64,000 nucleotides of DNA from Pontivivens ytuae (GTDB taxonomy: Bacteria; Pseudomonadota; Alphaproteobacteria; Rhodobacterales; Rhodobacteraceae): the NCBI RefSeq assembly GCF_015679265.1, contig NZ_CP064942.1, forward strand, positions 2,584,001-2,648,000, given 5' to 3'. Below are positions 8,964 to 17,786 of this stretch, piece after piece. How positions within the stretch are numbered: position 1 is the first letter of the stretch; each line of letters begins with the position of its first letter. The notes beneath the pieces are model-generated. The model made no database searches and was not told where the DNA came from. It saw only the letters and a program-made list of their open reading frames with translations. A program made the translations under genes and the position numbers.

Positions 8964-9542
8964 ATGGCAAAGGTCGCGATCGTCTATCACTCGGGTTACG
9001 GGCATACGGAGAAGCAGGCGGAGGCCGTTGCCGAGGGCGCGCGCGATGCGGGCGCCGAGGTCGAGGTGCTGAAGGCCGACGACCTCACCTCGCCCGACAG
9101 CGGACCGTGGGAGGCGCTGGACAGCGCGGACGCAATCATCTTCGGCTCGCCGACCTATATGGGCTCGGTCTCCGGCACGTTCGAGCAGTTCGCGGATGCG
9201 TCCTCCAAGAAGTGGCAGAGTGCCGCGTGGAAGGACAAGCTGGCCGCGGGCTTCACCAACTCCGGCTCCTTCAGCGGCGACAAGGTGCTGACCCTGCTGC
9301 GCATGGTCGTGCTCGCCGCGCAGCAGCAGATGATCTGGATCTCGCTGGGTCAGCCGGGGGCGGAGCAGATCCATCCCGGCGACGATCCGGAGAACCTCAA
9401 CCGCATGGGCTACTACCTCGGCGCAGCCGCGCAGTCCGACGTGGACAAGGGGCCGGACGTGGTGCCGCGGGCGAGCGATCTCGCCTCCGCCCGGGCGCTG
9501 GGCCGGCGCGTGGTGGAGATTGCCGGGAAGTTCAACCGCTGA
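8964..9542 (+). CDS. Flavodoxin-fold NAD(P)H:quinone/FMN reductase-like protein
   Basis: 192-residue cytosolic flavodoxin-like protein. The FMN phosphate loop is YHSGYGHTEKQAEAVAEG (about residues 7-24). The isoalloxazine-contact loop is FGSPTYMGSVSG, and AAGFTNSGSFSGDK covers the third FMN loop. It resembles the WrbA/flavodoxin_2 group but lacks the exact WrbA signature, so no symbol is assigned. The ATG at 8964 follows AAGGAG; an upstream in-frame GTG at 8892 has no ribosome site. It lies between oppC (103 bases upstream) and the fused OppDF ATPase (92 bases downstream) on the same strand, an unexpected place for a redox gene in a transporter operon. Confidence 0.85.
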   Translation: MAKVAIVYHSGYGHTEKQAEAVAEGARDAGAEVEVLKADDLTSPDSGPWEALDSADAIIFGSPTYMGSVSGTFEQFADASSKKWQSAAWKDKLAAGFTNSGSFSGDKVLTLLRMVVLAAQQQMIWISLGQPGAEQIHPGDDPENLNRMGYYLGAAAQSDVDKGPDVVPRASDLASARALGRRVVEIAGKFNR

Positions 9543-9556
9543 GAACGGGCGCAACC

Positions 9557-9578
9557 GTCCCGGCCGCCGGGCCGGGAC
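9557..9578. repeat. GTCCCGGC..GCCGGGAC palindrome, copy 1
   Basis: An 8-bp perfect stem (9557-9564 with 9571-9578) flanked by accg/accgct lies between the flavodoxin gene and the OppDF ATPase. An almost identical palindrome with the same flanks is at 20519-20540. There is no T-tract, so it is probably an interspersed palindrome rather than a terminator. Confidence 0.55.
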
Positions 9579-9633
9579 CGCTCCCTTCGGCGATAGGAAA
9601 GGGGGCCTCGGACTTTATCCGGGGCGATTGCGC

Positions 9634-11277
9634 ATGAGCGAAACGCGCGTTCTAGACATCGACGACATCCGCGTCACTTTCGACACGCCCGATGGGCCGG
9701 TCGAGGCGGTGCGGGGTGTCTCGATGCACGTCAAACCGGGTGAGACCGTCGCCGTGGTGGGCGAATCCGGCTCGGGCAAGAGCCAGATCATGATGGCCGC
9801 CATGGGCCTGTTGGCGGGCAACGGCACCGCTGCGGGCGCCGTGCGATACCGTGGGCAAGATCTGCTCAGCCTCAGCCCGCGCAAGCTGAACGCCCTGCGC
9901 GGCAAGAAGATCACCATGATCTTCCAGGAGCCGATGACCTCCCTCGATCCGCTCTACCGCATCGGGGTCCAGCTCTCCGAACCTCTGCGGGTCCATGGCG
10001 GGCTGAGTGCCAAGGCGGCGATGGCCCGTGCGCTGGAGCTGCTAAAACTCGTGCAGATCCCGAAGCCGGAAGAGAAGATCCGCGCCTACCCGCATGAGCT
10101 CTCCGGCGGGCAGCGGCAGCGCGTGATGATCGCCATGGCGCTCGCCAACGATCCGGATCTCCTGATCGCGGACGAGCCGACCACGGCGCTCGACGTGACG
10201 ATCCAGGCGGAGATCCTGCAACTGCTCGCCGACCTGCAGGAGCGGATCGGCATGTCGATCCTCTTCATCACCCACGACCTGACCATCGTCGAAGCCTTCG
10301 CCGACCGCGTCTACGTGATGCGCAAGGGGCTGTTGGAGGAGGAGGGGCCAACCGACCAGATCTTCGGCAATCCCCGGACCGACTACACCAAGATGCTGCT
10401 CGCCGCCGAGCCCGAGGGCACGAAGGCGCCGGTTCCGGCGAACGCACCGGTGCTGCTGAAGGGCGAGAATGTCGAGGTCACCTTCGGTGCGCCCGCGAGC
10501 CTCTTCGGCAAGGACACGACGTTCCGCGCCGTCGATGGCATCGATATCGCGCTCCAGAAGGGCCAGACCATCGGAGTCGTCGGTGAGTCCGGGTCCGGCA
10601 AATCGACGCTGGGCCGCGCCCTCCTCCAGCTTCTGCCGTCGGACGGCACCGTGGTCTATCAAGGCGACCGGATCGACGGGCTCGACCGGGGGCAGATGCG
10701 CCGCTATCGCAGCCACCTCCAGATGGTGTTCCAGGACCCCTACGGCTCGCTGAGCCCCCGCATGACGGTCGGCGAGATCATCGCGGAGGGCTTGAGCGTC
10801 CACGCCCCCGACCTGCCGCGCAAGGAGCGGGAGAAGCAGGTCGCGCAGGTGCTCACCGATGTCGGGCTCGAGCCCTCGTTCCGCAACCGTTTCCCGCACG
10901 AGTTCTCCGGCGGGCAGCGCCAGCGGATCGCGATCGCGCGCGCGGTGATCCTGCGGCCCGACGTCATCGTGCTCGACGAGCCGACCTCCGCCCTCGACCG
11001 CTCCGTCCAGAAGCAGGTGATCGAGCTTCTGCGCCGCCTGCAGGTGGAAAACGAGCTCAGCTACATCTTCATCTCCCACGACCTCGCCGTGGTGCGCGCG
11101 CTCAGCGACTACGTGATGGTCATGAAGAACGGCGTGGTGGTGGAGCAGGGTCCGACCGCGGAAATATTCGACAGCCCGCGTACAGAATACACCCGAAAGT
11201 TGATGGAAGCGGCCTTCAATCTTCGTGAGGTTTTAAAGGGGCAAATCCAGGTGAAAGAGGCAACGGCCGCGACTTGA
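9634..11277 (+). CDS. Peptide ABC transporter ATPase, OppD-OppF fusion
   Basis: 547-residue cytosolic energy-coupling protein with two complete ABC ATPase domains. The first has Walker A GESGSGKS at residues 43-50, signature LSGGQRQRV and Walker [13 protein letters not shown]. The second has Walker [10 protein letters not shown] at 317-324, signature FSGGQRQRI and [12 protein letters not shown]. Both carry the Q-loop ([24 protein letters not shown]) and the switch His (ITHDL; ISHDL). It therefore replaces separate OppD and OppF subunits and should power the OppBC channel encoded upstream. The ATG at 9634 has only a weak ribosome site (GGGGCG). The flavodoxin-like gene separates it from oppC. 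Confidence 0.93.
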   Translation: MSETRVLDIDDIRVTFDTPDGPVEAVRGVSMHVKPGETVAVVGESGSGKSQIMMAAMGLLAGNGTAAGAVRYRGQDLLSLSPRKLNALRGKKITMIFQEPMTSLDPLYRIGVQLSEPLRVHGGLSAKAAMARALELLKLVQIPKPEEKIRAYPHELSGGQRQRVMIAMALANDPDLLIADEPTTALDVTIQAEILQLLADLQERIGMSILFITHDLTIVEAFADRVYVMRKGLLEEEGPTDQIFGNPRTDYTKMLLAAEPEGTKAPVPANAPVLLKGENVEVTFGAPASLFGKDTTFRAVDGIDIALQKGQTIGVVGESGSGKSTLGRALLQLLPSDGTVVYQGDRIDGLDRGQMRRYRSHLQMVFQDPYGSLSPRMTVGEIIAEGLSVHAPDLPRKEREKQVAQVLTDVGLEPSFRNRFPHEFSGGQRQRIAIARAVILRPDVIVLDEPTSALDRSVQKQVIELLRRLQVENELSYIFISHDLAVVRALSDYVMVMKNGVVVEQGPTAEIFDSPRTEYTRKLMEAAFNLREVLKGQIQVKEATAAT

Positions 11278-11333
11278 CTTGAAGCGGGCTTTTCCTCACT
11301 TCTGGTTCTCAGGACGTGCACCGGAGAAGACCT

Positions 11334-11747
11334 GTGAATCTGACCCGCTTGGTATATTACAGTCAGCGTAACCCCTCGATGTCGATGGATCTGCGGGAGC
11401 TGATCAAGACCTGTCACCGCAACAACGCGATGAACAGCATCACCGGCATCCTGCATTACAGCGGGACCTATTTCCTGCAGGTGCTCGAAGGGGGGCGGGC
11501 CGAGGTCAGCGCAACCTATCACCGGATCGCAAACGATCCGCGGCACTCGAACGTGATCCTGATCTCCTGCTCCGATGTGCGCGAGCGGCTGTTCCCGGTG
11601 TGGACCATGGGTCTGCACGAAGGGATGGACGAGGAGACGCGCAACATCTTCCTGCGCTACTTCGCGACTAAGGACGTGAACCCGGAGACGGTGAACGTGG
11701 ACAGCCTGCTCGACGTGCTGCAGGATCTGTCGGCCGAACTCAGCTGA
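11334..11747 (+). CDS. Stand-alone BLUF-domain blue-light sensor
   Basis: 137-residue BLUF (sensor of blue light using FAD) protein with only a short C-terminal extension of about 40 residues. The photocycle residues are present: Tyr8 in RLVYYSQ, Asn31 in CHRNNAMN, Gln49 in YFLQVLEGG, and a Trp/Met pair in VWTMGL. The RHSNVILI strand is also conserved. The GTG start at 11334 has CGGAGAAG before it; an in-frame GTG at 11316 has not. No output domain is fused, so signalling must go through a protein partner. It lies 56 bases after the OppDF gene and is probably independent. Confidence 0.9.
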   Translation: MNLTRLVYYSQRNPSMSMDLRELIKTCHRNNAMNSITGILHYSGTYFLQVLEGGRAEVSATYHRIANDPRHSNVILISCSDVRERLFPVWTMGLHEGMDEETRNIFLRYFATKDVNPETVNVDSLLDVLQDLSAELS

Positions 11748-11768
11748 TCTGGGGGAATGCGGCGCGCC

Positions 11769-12029
11769 TCAGCGGGCGCGCGCGCGACGCCGTTCCTTCT
11801 CGAACCGGCCATTGGCACGGGACAGGCGCTGTTCCAACTCGCTGTTGCGCCGGCGCAGACGCACGAACTCCGTCTGATAGGCGGCATCGAGCGTGGTCGT
11901 GACCTCGGCCGACTTCTTGCGGCCGCGGCGGTGGCCGACCAGCACCAGCAGGATGAGGAAGACCAGCAGCGCCGGGATCAGCGGCACTTGCGGGGCCATG
12001 AGCTGGTCGAGGATGTCCATCGCGGTCAT
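11769..12029 (-). CDS. Small membrane-anchored coiled-coil protein
   Basis: 86-residue protein of unknown function. An N-terminal transmembrane helix (PLIPALLVFLILLVLVG, about residues 16-32) is followed by a basic patch (HRRGRKKS) and a charged, heptad-like tail (FVRLRRRNSELEQRLSRA). Its ATG overlaps the stop of the upstream OmpA-like gene (ATGA at 12026-12029), so the two are translationally coupled and probably work together at the inner membrane. No family is recognised. Confidence 0.7.
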   Translation of the reverse strand: MTAMDILDQLMAPQVPLIPALLVFLILLVLVGHRRGRKKSAEVTTTLDAAYQTEFVRLRRRNSELEQRLSRANGRFEKERRRARAR

Positions 12030-12772
12030 TCGCTTTCCTCCATCGTCGGGCGCACGTCGACGGGCGCGGTGCGCGCGGCCTCAAGTTCCGACAGATCGAC
12101 GTCGAAGGTGACGGCGCTGACGGCCTGTTCGGCGGAGGTCAGGCCGACGCCCTGTGCGCGGTACATGCCGGTGTCGAAGCCGGCTTCGGAAATCGAGTTG
12201 ATCACCGCCTCGGCCCGCCGCCAGCTCACCAGATGCACCATGCGGCCATCCGCGTCGGAGGAGGCGTGGCCCGTCACGACGAGCTGGATCATGTCGCAGC
12301 CTGCCACCCGCTGCGCCACCTGGCGCGCGGCCGCACGGGCCTGCGGGGTGAGCTCATGGCTGCCCGCCTCGAAGGCGATGCGGGTGGAGCGCACGTCCTC
12401 ATAGACGTCGTCCGAGCAGATCTGGCCAACCGGCTGCACGCGCAGGGCGACGGCGGTCAGCTCCTCTTCAACGGGCTCCGCTTCGACCTGATCCGGCGCG
12501 GTGTACTGGGCGATGAGGCGCTGGGTCTTGTTGAGCAAATCGTGCTTGTCGGCAAAGACGAGGCCCGCGGCCAGCGCACCGCCGGCGAGCAGAGTGAGAC
12601 CGAAGACGACAAGGCGGTTCGGGCCCTTCAGCGCCTCCAGGTTCGGCTCGCCCGGCGTCGGCCGTGCAGGCTGACGCGGCCCCCGGCCATTGGCGGCATT
12701 CGCAAAACGTTGGGCCTGTGCGAGACTCATCCCGGCACGGCGCCCGACCACGGTCTTGTCTGACTTCCTCAT
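12026..12772 (-). CDS. OmpA/MotB-like C-terminal domain protein, inner-membrane anchored
   Basis: 248-residue protein with a cytoplasmic basic N-terminus (about 1-65), one transmembrane helix (LVVFGLTLLAGGALAAGLVF) and a periplasmic region. The C-terminal half resembles an OmpA-like peptidoglycan-binding fold: the FEAGSHELTPQARAAARQVA repeat region, then LVVTGHASSDADGR and SWRRAEAVINSISEAG. The NxxL(S)xxRA motif of the classical family is only partly kept. The ATG at 12772 follows a GGGGGAT sequence. The downstream coiled-coil gene overlaps by 4 bases. A cell-envelope scaffold or stress role is inference. Confidence 0.7.
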   Translation of the reverse strand: MRKSDKTVVGRRAGMSLAQAQRFANAANGRGPRQPARPTPGEPNLEALKGPNRLVVFGLTLLAGGALAAGLVFADKHDLLNKTQRLIAQYTAPDQVEAEPVEEELTAVALRVQPVGQICSDDVYEDVRSTRIAFEAGSHELTPQARAAARQVAQRVAGCDMIQLVVTGHASSDADGRMVHLVSWRRAEAVINSISEAGFDTGMYRAQGVGLTSAEQAVSAVTFDVDLSELEAARTAPVDVRPTMEESE

Positions 12773-12842
12773 GACGATCCCCCAGCGTTTCCAAGAGGAT
12801 ACGCAGGGCATTTGTCGGAAATGTGGTCAAAAAACGCGAATT

Positions 12843-13058
12843 CTACGATTTGCGATGAAAAACAAACGCTGTAGCTGAACCTTCGCTCTCTTTTTCCATT
12901 GCAAGTTGCAAGAGATCGGCCGCCTCGCGAAAGGTGGGCTCGTTCTGATCGAGCTTGAGATCTGTGTTTTCATCCGAGACGACAACAGTCAAGCCAAGAT
13001 CAACTACAAGTTGCTGCAGCACTGTCACAATTCGGTGCGAGTAAACAATTTTCGACAA
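12843..13058 (-). CDS. Possible small protein, unrecognised
   Basis: A 71-codon ORF from TTG at 13058, with GGGAG (13067-13071) exactly 8 bases upstream on the same strand; an in-frame GTG at 13073 is the longer choice. The peptide is acidic and soluble-looking (VLQQLVVDLGLTVVVSDENT, then DLKLDQNEPTFREAADLLQL), with a balanced composition unlike the Arg/Ala/Pro-rich shadow ORFs elsewhere in this GC-rich DNA. The DNA is AT-richer than its neighbours, suggesting later arrival or a decayed gene. No family is recognised, and it may be non-coding. Confidence 0.35.
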   Translation of the reverse strand: MSKIVYSHRIVTVLQQLVVDLGLTVVVSDENTDLKLDQNEPTFREAADLLQLAMEKESEGSATAFVFHRKS

Positions 13059-13070
13059 GCGACAGTCTCC

Positions 13071-13089
13071 CACATGCTTTTAGTATGTG
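13071..13089. promoter_or_regulatory. CACATGC-N5-GTATGTG palindrome (possible operator)
   Basis: Inverted repeat with 6 of 7 matching pairs around a 5-base spacer. It lies between the possible small minus-strand gene and the plus-strand 251-residue gene starting at 13149, so it could serve both. The binding protein is unknown. Confidence 0.35.
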
Positions 13090-13148
13090 TCATAGCTTGC
13101 TCTGTAGCATCGCACAATGGCGCTGATAAAAGATAAGTTGAGGGACGG

Positions 13149-13904
13149 ATGGATTTCGCAACATGGATGACGCGCCCCGAGGCCGATCATATTGCAGTAG
13201 TCAAAGGGGGAAGTGCCGATCTTTTTGATCAGATCGCAACACTTGATTACGGCGTTCCGGTCCGCGTCTTGTGCAACGGTGCGGCGATGCGCCGCCTCGC
13301 GAGTACGCAGGACCTGACCTTCAAGCCCCATGTGTCCGCACTTGTCACCGATATGCCCCGGCGCGACCTGGAGCGGCTGGAGCCGCGCGACAGCGGCGGG
13401 CCGCTCTTCGTCCTCTCCGAAACGGTGGAGGAGTTCATCGGGGCGGAGATCACCTTCTGCCGCCGCCATGCCGACATGCTGGCGGGCTACTCGACGCCGC
13501 TGCCGATCCTGGAGGAATGCGCCGCCGCGAGCTTCGTCGCCCTGATGAACGACATCTCGGACCGGCGGGCCGGGCCGCTGGTGATCCATGACCTGCGTGA
13601 CCGCCTCGATGTGGTCAGCAGCGACATCCTCACCGTCTTCGACGTGACGACTGCGCCGGCTGCGGCCCGCTCCCCCGATCCGATCGAGCTGCCGTCGGAG
13701 GCTCAGGTGCTCCAGCACGCGAGCTTCATCGGCTCGACCGATCGCGGCGCGCTGCGGGACATGCACAAGCCGGTGCATCGGCGCGGCTACGACCCGCTCT
13801 TCCGGTTCTGGATCGAGAACCTGCGCGCCCGCGCGGACAGCCCGACCCATGGCGACATCGTGGCCGACGCCATGGACCGGATCGACCTGATCCGCCCGAG
13901 TTAG
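13149..13904 (+). CDS. Unrecognised 251-residue protein
   Basis: A soluble protein with no signal peptide or membrane segment and no motif I recognise. It begins [20 protein letters not shown] and has mixed alpha/beta character. The C-terminal part contains [20 protein letters not shown]. The ATG follows GAGGGACGG. Base composition shifts from AT-rich upstream to the usual high GC within the first 150 bases. It converges on trpS, with the two stop codons overlapping by 3 bases (13901-13904). Codon use looks genuine, so the gene is likely real even though its function is open. Confidence 0.7.
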   Translation: MDFATWMTRPEADHIAVVKGGSADLFDQIATLDYGVPVRVLCNGAAMRRLASTQDLTFKPHVSALVTDMPRRDLERLEPRDSGGPLFVLSETVEEFIGAEITFCRRHADMLAGYSTPLPILEECAAASFVALMNDISDRRAGPLVIHDLRDRLDVVSSDILTVFDVTTAPAAARSPDPIELPSEAQVLQHASFIGSTDRGALRDMHKPVHRRGYDPLFRFWIENLRARADSPTHGDIVADAMDRIDLIRPS

Positions 13905-14917
13905 CGCGAGCGGACGAAGCCCACGATGTCGTAGGTCTTCGCGAGGATCGGCTCCGCGATCTCGGCGGCGCGCTCGGCACCCTTTCCGAGCACGCGGTCG
14001 ATCTCAGCCACGTCGGCCATCAGGCGGGCCATCTCCTCGCTGATCGGGGCGAGCTTCTCGACCGCGAGCTCGGCGAGCGCCGGCTTGAACTGTCCGAACT
14101 GCGTGCCGCCATGCTCCGCGATCACCTGCTCGGGCGAGATGTCGGCGAGAGCGGCGTAGATGTTGACCAGGTTGCGTGCCTCGGGCCGCCCCTCCAGTCC
14201 GTCGAGGGCTTCGGGCAGTGGCTCGGGATCGGTCTTCGCCTTGCGGATCTTCTTCGCGATCGTATCGGCGTCGTCGGTGAGGTTGATGCGGCTCGCATCC
14301 GACGGATCGGACTTCGACATCTTCTTCGACCCGTCGCGCAGGGACATGATGCGGGTCGCCGCGCCCTCGATGATGGGTTGCGTCTCCGGGAAGAACTCCA
14401 CGCCGTAATCGTGGTTGAACTTCGCCGCGATATCCCGCGTCAGCTCCACATGCTGCTTCTGGTCCTCGCCCACGGGCACATGCGTGGCGTGGTAGGCGAG
14501 GATGTCGGCCGCCATCAGCGACGGGTAGGCGTAGAGGCCAAGGCTCGCCTTCTCCGCGTTCTTGCCCGCCTTGTCCTTGAACTGGGTCATCCGGTTCATC
14601 CAGCCCAGCCGCGTGACGCAGTTGAAGATCCAGCCGAGCTCCGCATGCTGGGGCACCTGGCTCTGGTTGAAGAGGATCGACTTCTCCGCATCCAGCCCGC
14701 AGGCGAGATAGGCCGCCGCCAGCTCCCGCGTCGCGTGCTTCAGGTCCGCCGGATCCTGCCAGACCGTGATCGCGTGCAGGTCGACGATGCAATAGATCGT
14801 CTCCATCCCGTCGTTCTGCATCTCCACGAAGCGCTTCACGGCGCCCAGGTAGTTGCCGAGTTGCAGGTGGTTGGTCGGCTGGATGCCGGAGAACACGCGC
14901 GGCGTGAAGCTGGTCAT
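13901..14917 (-). CDS. trpS: Tryptophanyl-tRNA synthetase
   Basis: 338-residue class-Ic aminoacyl-tRNA synthetase that charges tRNA-Trp in the cytosol. The HIGH-equivalent motif is PTNHLQLG (residues 14-21) and the catalytic loop is KMSKS at 199-203. [13 protein letters not shown] and the [11 protein letters not shown] segment are typical of bacterial TrpRS. The length is normal. The ATG at 14917 is preceded by a purine-rich GAGGGTTTGACCG. It is convergent with, and overlaps the stop of, the unknown gene at 13149. Confidence 0.97.
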   Translation of the reverse strand: MTSFTPRVFSGIQPTNHLQLGNYLGAVKRFVEMQNDGMETIYCIVDLHAITVWQDPADLKHATRELAAAYLACGLDAEKSILFNQSQVPQHAELGWIFNCVTRLGWMNRMTQFKDKAGKNAEKASLGLYAYPSLMAADILAYHATHVPVGEDQKQHVELTRDIAAKFNHDYGVEFFPETQPIIEGAATRIMSLRDGSKKMSKSDPSDASRINLTDDADTIAKKIRKAKTDPEPLPEALDGLEGRPEARNLVNIYAALADISPEQVIAEHGGTQFGQFKPALAELAVEKLAPISEEMARLMADVAEIDRVLGKGAERAAEIAEPILAKTYDIVGFVRSR

Positions 14918-14983
14918 CGGTCAAACCCTCGGATAGATCGGAGCGCGTTATCGCCGCCCCCGCGGCACAACGCAAGGTGAGAG

Positions 14984-15430
14984 ATGGCGCTCTACATCGA
15001 TGCCGATGCCTGCCCGGTGAAGGAGGAGGCAAAGCGCGTGGCCCATCGCCACGGCCTGCGCGTCTTCGTGGTCTCCAACGGCGGCATCCGGCCCGATCCG
15101 CACCCGGATGTTGAGACGGTGGTGGTCGAGGCCGGCGCGGATGCCGCGGATATGTGGATCGCGGAGCGGACGGGGCCGGGCGATATCTGCGTGACCTCCG
15201 ACATTCCACTCGCGGACCGGGTGCTGAAATCGGGTGCGGCGGCGATCCGCCCCGATGGCGAGGTCTTCACCGAAGCGTCCATCGGCCATCAGCTTGCCAT
15301 GCGCGACCTGATGGCCGACCTGCGCGCCGCCGACCCGTTCCGGCAGGGCGGCGGCAAGGCGTTCTCGAAGGCCGACCGCTCCCGCTTCCTCGACCGGTTG
15401 GAGGCGCTGGCGCGGAAGGCGCAGCGCTAA
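14984..15430 (+). CDS. UPF0178 (YaiI/YqxD) family protein
   Basis: 148-residue conserved protein with the PIN-like UPF0178 signature: [16 protein letters not shown] at the N-terminus, [16 protein letters not shown], then [13 protein letters not shown] and [14 protein letters not shown]. The acidic residues D6, D8 and the later D-x-P cluster suggest a metal-dependent nuclease-like site, but no activity is established for the family as far as I know. The ATG follows AAGGTGAGAG. It is divergent from trpS (66 bases apart). Confidence 0.9.
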   Translation: MALYIDADACPVKEEAKRVAHRHGLRVFVVSNGGIRPDPHPDVETVVVEAGADAADMWIAERTGPGDICVTSDIPLADRVLKSGAAAIRPDGEVFTEASIGHQLAMRDLMADLRAADPFRQGGGKAFSKADRSRFLDRLEALARKAQR

Positions 15431-15434
15431 GCCG

Positions 15435-15845
15435 TTACAGGTGCGGCAGGATCGAGTCGTAGTTGGTCGTGAGATGGACCGACAGCACCTGCCAGCCCTC
15501 CAGCCCCCGATAGGCCGCGATGGCGGCGAAGAGCAGCCCCTCCGGGCTCTCGAACAGCACGGCCTCCCGGTGGAAGGTGTCGCCGCTGCCCGACGAGGAC
15601 AGGATCGTGCAGCTCGTAACCCCGGTGCCGTAGACGTCATAGAGCTCCGCCCCCAGCCGTGTCGCGTCGCCCTCATCGATCTGGCCGCGCTGGACGGCGA
15701 AGTCGAAGGCGCGGGCGTACTGGCCGTCCTCGATGGCGCTGCGGATCTCCATGACGGGCGGGACGTTCGCGCCGCTATCCTCGCCGATACAGGTCATCGC
15801 GTGAACGGGCGCTGCGGCGAGCAGCACCGCCGGAAGCAGTTTCAT
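15435..15845 (-). CDS. Secreted unknown protein
   Basis: 136-residue protein with a short signal peptide (MKLLPAVLLAAAPVHA, cleavage near residue 16) and two cysteines that could pair (MTCIGED and TSCTILSS). There is no known domain. The ATG at 15845 overlaps the stop of the upstream MFS gene (ATGA, 15842-15845), so both are probably translated together. It is convergent with the UPF0178 gene. Periplasmic location is predicted; function is unknown. Confidence 0.7.
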   Translation of the reverse strand: MKLLPAVLLAAAPVHAMTCIGEDSGANVPPVMEIRSAIEDGQYARAFDFAVQRGQIDEGDATRLGAELYDVYGTGVTSCTILSSSGSGDTFHREAVLFESPEGLLFAAIAAYRGLEGWQVLSVHLTTNYDSILPHL

Positions 15846-17032
15846 TGCAGCCTCGTGGACAGGATCAGAAGGAAGAGGGCGACGATGGCCGTGCCGGTCA
15901 GCGCCGGGGCGAGGCCGACCGCATCGGTCAGCACGCCGAGCAGGATGGCCCCCATCGCGGTCGAGGCGAGCGCGGTCGTCACCCACAGGCTCATCACCCG
16001 CCCGCGCAGGGCATCGCCCAGCCGGATCTGGATCGCGGACTGGATGCCGACTGCGGTGAGGGTCCCGGCCGCGCCCAGCCCGAACAGCACCGCAAGCGCT
16101 GCGGGCCAGCTCGGCACGGCGGCGAGGACCGCCACCAGGAGGATGCTTGCGAAGGCCGCCGCGACGGAGAGGCGCGGCAGGCGGTCGCCGGGCCGGATCG
16201 GATGGGTTGCAAGCCAGGCGGAGGAGAAGAGCGCGCCCAGTCCCGCCGCGGCGGTGAGCTGACCGAGCCCCTCCGGCCCGCGGGCGAAGGCGCCGTCGGC
16301 GATCACCGGCAGGATCTCCTGCACCCCGCGGGCGGGCAGGGCGGCGAGCGCGGTCATCGCGATGCCCGAGCGGATCACCCTATCGGCCCCGGCATGGGCC
16401 AGCCCCTCGCGAAAGCTGTCGAGAAAGCCCGTGGGCTCCGTCTTTGGTCCGTCCTGCGGGCGCGGCGTGACGACTAGAAGTGCGGCGAGCAGCGGCAGGA
16501 ACGCGACGAAGTTCACGACCAGCGCCGCGCCGATGCCGAAGGCGGCGATCAGCGTGCCCGCGATAAACGGCCCCAGGAACCGCGAGAGGTTGAAGTTGAT
16601 CGAGATGATGGGCACCGCCGCCCCGATCGCCTCCCGCGGGACGAGGCGTGGGGCCATCGCCATGCGCACCGGGTGATGCAGCGCCGTCACCGTTCCGATC
16701 AAGAGCGCGAAGCCCGCCAGCAGCACCGGCCCAAGCGCGCCGCTGAAATAGACGGCTATCAGGCCGGCCGTGACGGCGGCCAGCGCGATCTGCGCCCCGA
16801 TCGCCGCGCGCCGCACGTCGGAGCGGTCGACCACCACGCCCAGCACGGGGCCGAGCGCCAGCGTCGGGATCATCATCAGGAAGGCGAGCAGTCCCACGAA
16901 GCTCGCACTGTCGGTCAGCGCCCAGCCCAGCCAGGCGATCGTGATCCGCTGCACCCACACACCGTTGAGGGCGAAGAAGTTGCCGATGACATAGATGCGG
17001 AAGTCGCGGTGGATCAGCGCTGTGGGGACCAT
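15842..17032 (-). CDS. Major facilitator superfamily transporter
   Basis: 396-residue, roughly 12-helix inner-membrane transporter of the MFS_3/EntS-like exporter type. The loop-2/3 motif appears as GVVVDRSDVRRAAIGAQ and the second half repeats it as DALRGRVMSLWVTTA. The N-terminus MVPTALIHRDFRIYVIGNFF is typical of this group. The start at 17032 is chosen on family grounds; an upstream in-frame ATG at 17071 would add 13 residues, and neither has a strong ribosome site. Substrate cannot be predicted. It is followed by a coupled secreted unknown. Confidence 0.85.
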   Translation of the reverse strand: MVPTALIHRDFRIYVIGNFFALNGVWVQRITIAWLGWALTDSASFVGLLAFLMMIPTLALGPVLGVVVDRSDVRRAAIGAQIALAAVTAGLIAVYFSGALGPVLLAGFALLIGTVTALHHPVRMAMAPRLVPREAIGAAVPIISINFNLSRFLGPFIAGTLIAAFGIGAALVVNFVAFLPLLAALLVVTPRPQDGPKTEPTGFLDSFREGLAHAGADRVIRSGIAMTALAALPARGVQEILPVIADGAFARGPEGLGQLTAAAGLGALFSSAWLATHPIRPGDRLPRLSVAAAFASILLVAVLAAVPSWPAALAVLFGLGAAGTLTAVGIQSAIQIRLGDALRGRVMSLWVTTALASTAMGAILLGVLTDAVGLAPALTGTAIVALFLLILSTRLQ

Positions 17033-17195
17033 GCGGGGTAAGTAGCGCCGGGCGACGAAACTGCCATGCATTCCGTGCAGGGCGCTACGGCTCCAAAGCG
17101 CTTTGAACGTGCGCGTCACGTCTCCATATTGCAGTGCATCACAGACGGGCTCCGCGTCGTGGGGATGACGGGGCAGAGAGCAAAGGAGATCTGCG

Positions 17196-17402
17196 ATGAC
17201 GACTGCAACGATGACCGCCAGCGGCCGCAGCCTCTTCGACACGGTTGCGCGCCTGCGCGTGCAATACGCCAAGTGGGTGCAATACCGCGAAACGGTGGCC
17301 GAACTCCGCCGCCACAACGAGCATGAGCTCGAGGATCTCGGCATGAACCGTGCTGACATCACGCGCGTGGCGCGCGCCGCCACCTACGGCGAGATGGCCT
17401 GA
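17196..17402 (+). CDS. DUF1127 mini-protein 1
   Basis: 68-residue basic protein with the DUF1127 (YjiS-like) domain in its C-terminal half: VQYRETVAELRRHNEHELED followed by LGMNRADITRVARAA. The ATG follows AGGAGAT. DUF1127 proteins in related bacteria are small, Arg-rich and often stress induced, and one in Rhodobacter has been shown to bind RNA. A second DUF1127 gene lies 161 bases downstream. No terminator is visible between them. Confidence 0.88.
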   Translation: MTTATMTASGRSLFDTVARLRVQYAKWVQYRETVAELRRHNEHELEDLGMNRADITRVARAATYGEMA

Positions 17403-17563
17403 CCTAGCGTCATTTCGCTATGGCTCCGCGGCAGGCCATGCATTCAGCGCATGGCGTGGCGGACCGAACGGATGTTGTGGCAGCAGGGCTGCCCATTACA
17501 TTGCACTGCAGCAGAACACGAGACGGGGGCCGCGATCCGGTCCCAAATGAAAGGACCTGAACA

Positions 17564-17779
17564 ATGGCATTTGTGACCAGCACCGATATCCGCGGCACTT
17601 CCTTCGCAGACCGCGTCCGCGCCTTCTGGGCCGAGCGTGTGGAAGCCTTCGAGAAGCGCCGCCTCTTCAACCGCACCGTGTCTGAGCTCGACGCTCTGAC
17701 CAGTGCGGAGCTGAACGACCTGGGCCTCTCCCGCGCGAACATCCGCTCGGTGGCCTACGAGGCCGTCTACGGCAAGTGA
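17564..17779 (+). CDS. DUF1127 mini-protein 2
   Basis: 71-residue paralogue of the preceding gene. The conserved region is FEKRRLFNRTVSELDALTSA followed by ELNDLGLSRANIRSVAYEAV. The ATG follows AAAGGACC. Downstream are three hairpins (17787, 17806 and 17837), the last with C-rich loop sequence. This resembles the arrangement in Rhodobacter in which DUF1127 mRNAs are processed to give small RNAs with C-rich loops. The RNA link is inference. Confidence 0.88.
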   Translation: MAFVTSTDIRGTSFADRVRAFWAERVEAFEKRRLFNRTVSELDALTSAELNDLGLSRANIRSVAYEAVYGK

Positions 17780-17786
17780 TGAAGAT

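Larger units (their letters stand above)
12773..13148. other. AT-richer intergenic patch
   Basis: A 376-base stretch between the OmpA-like gene and the 251-residue unknown. It is visibly AT-richer than its surroundings, with runs such as aaaaaacgcgaattc, aaaacaaacg and gataaaagataag. It contains one plausible small minus-strand ORF (12843-13058) and a palindrome (13071-13089), described separately. No promoter could be fixed. Confidence 0.5.

Noticed and set aside
12906..13136. Plus-strand 76-codon ORF in the AT-rich patch
   Set aside because: Overlaps the better supported minus-strand ORF and lacks a ribosome site; kept only as a shadow.
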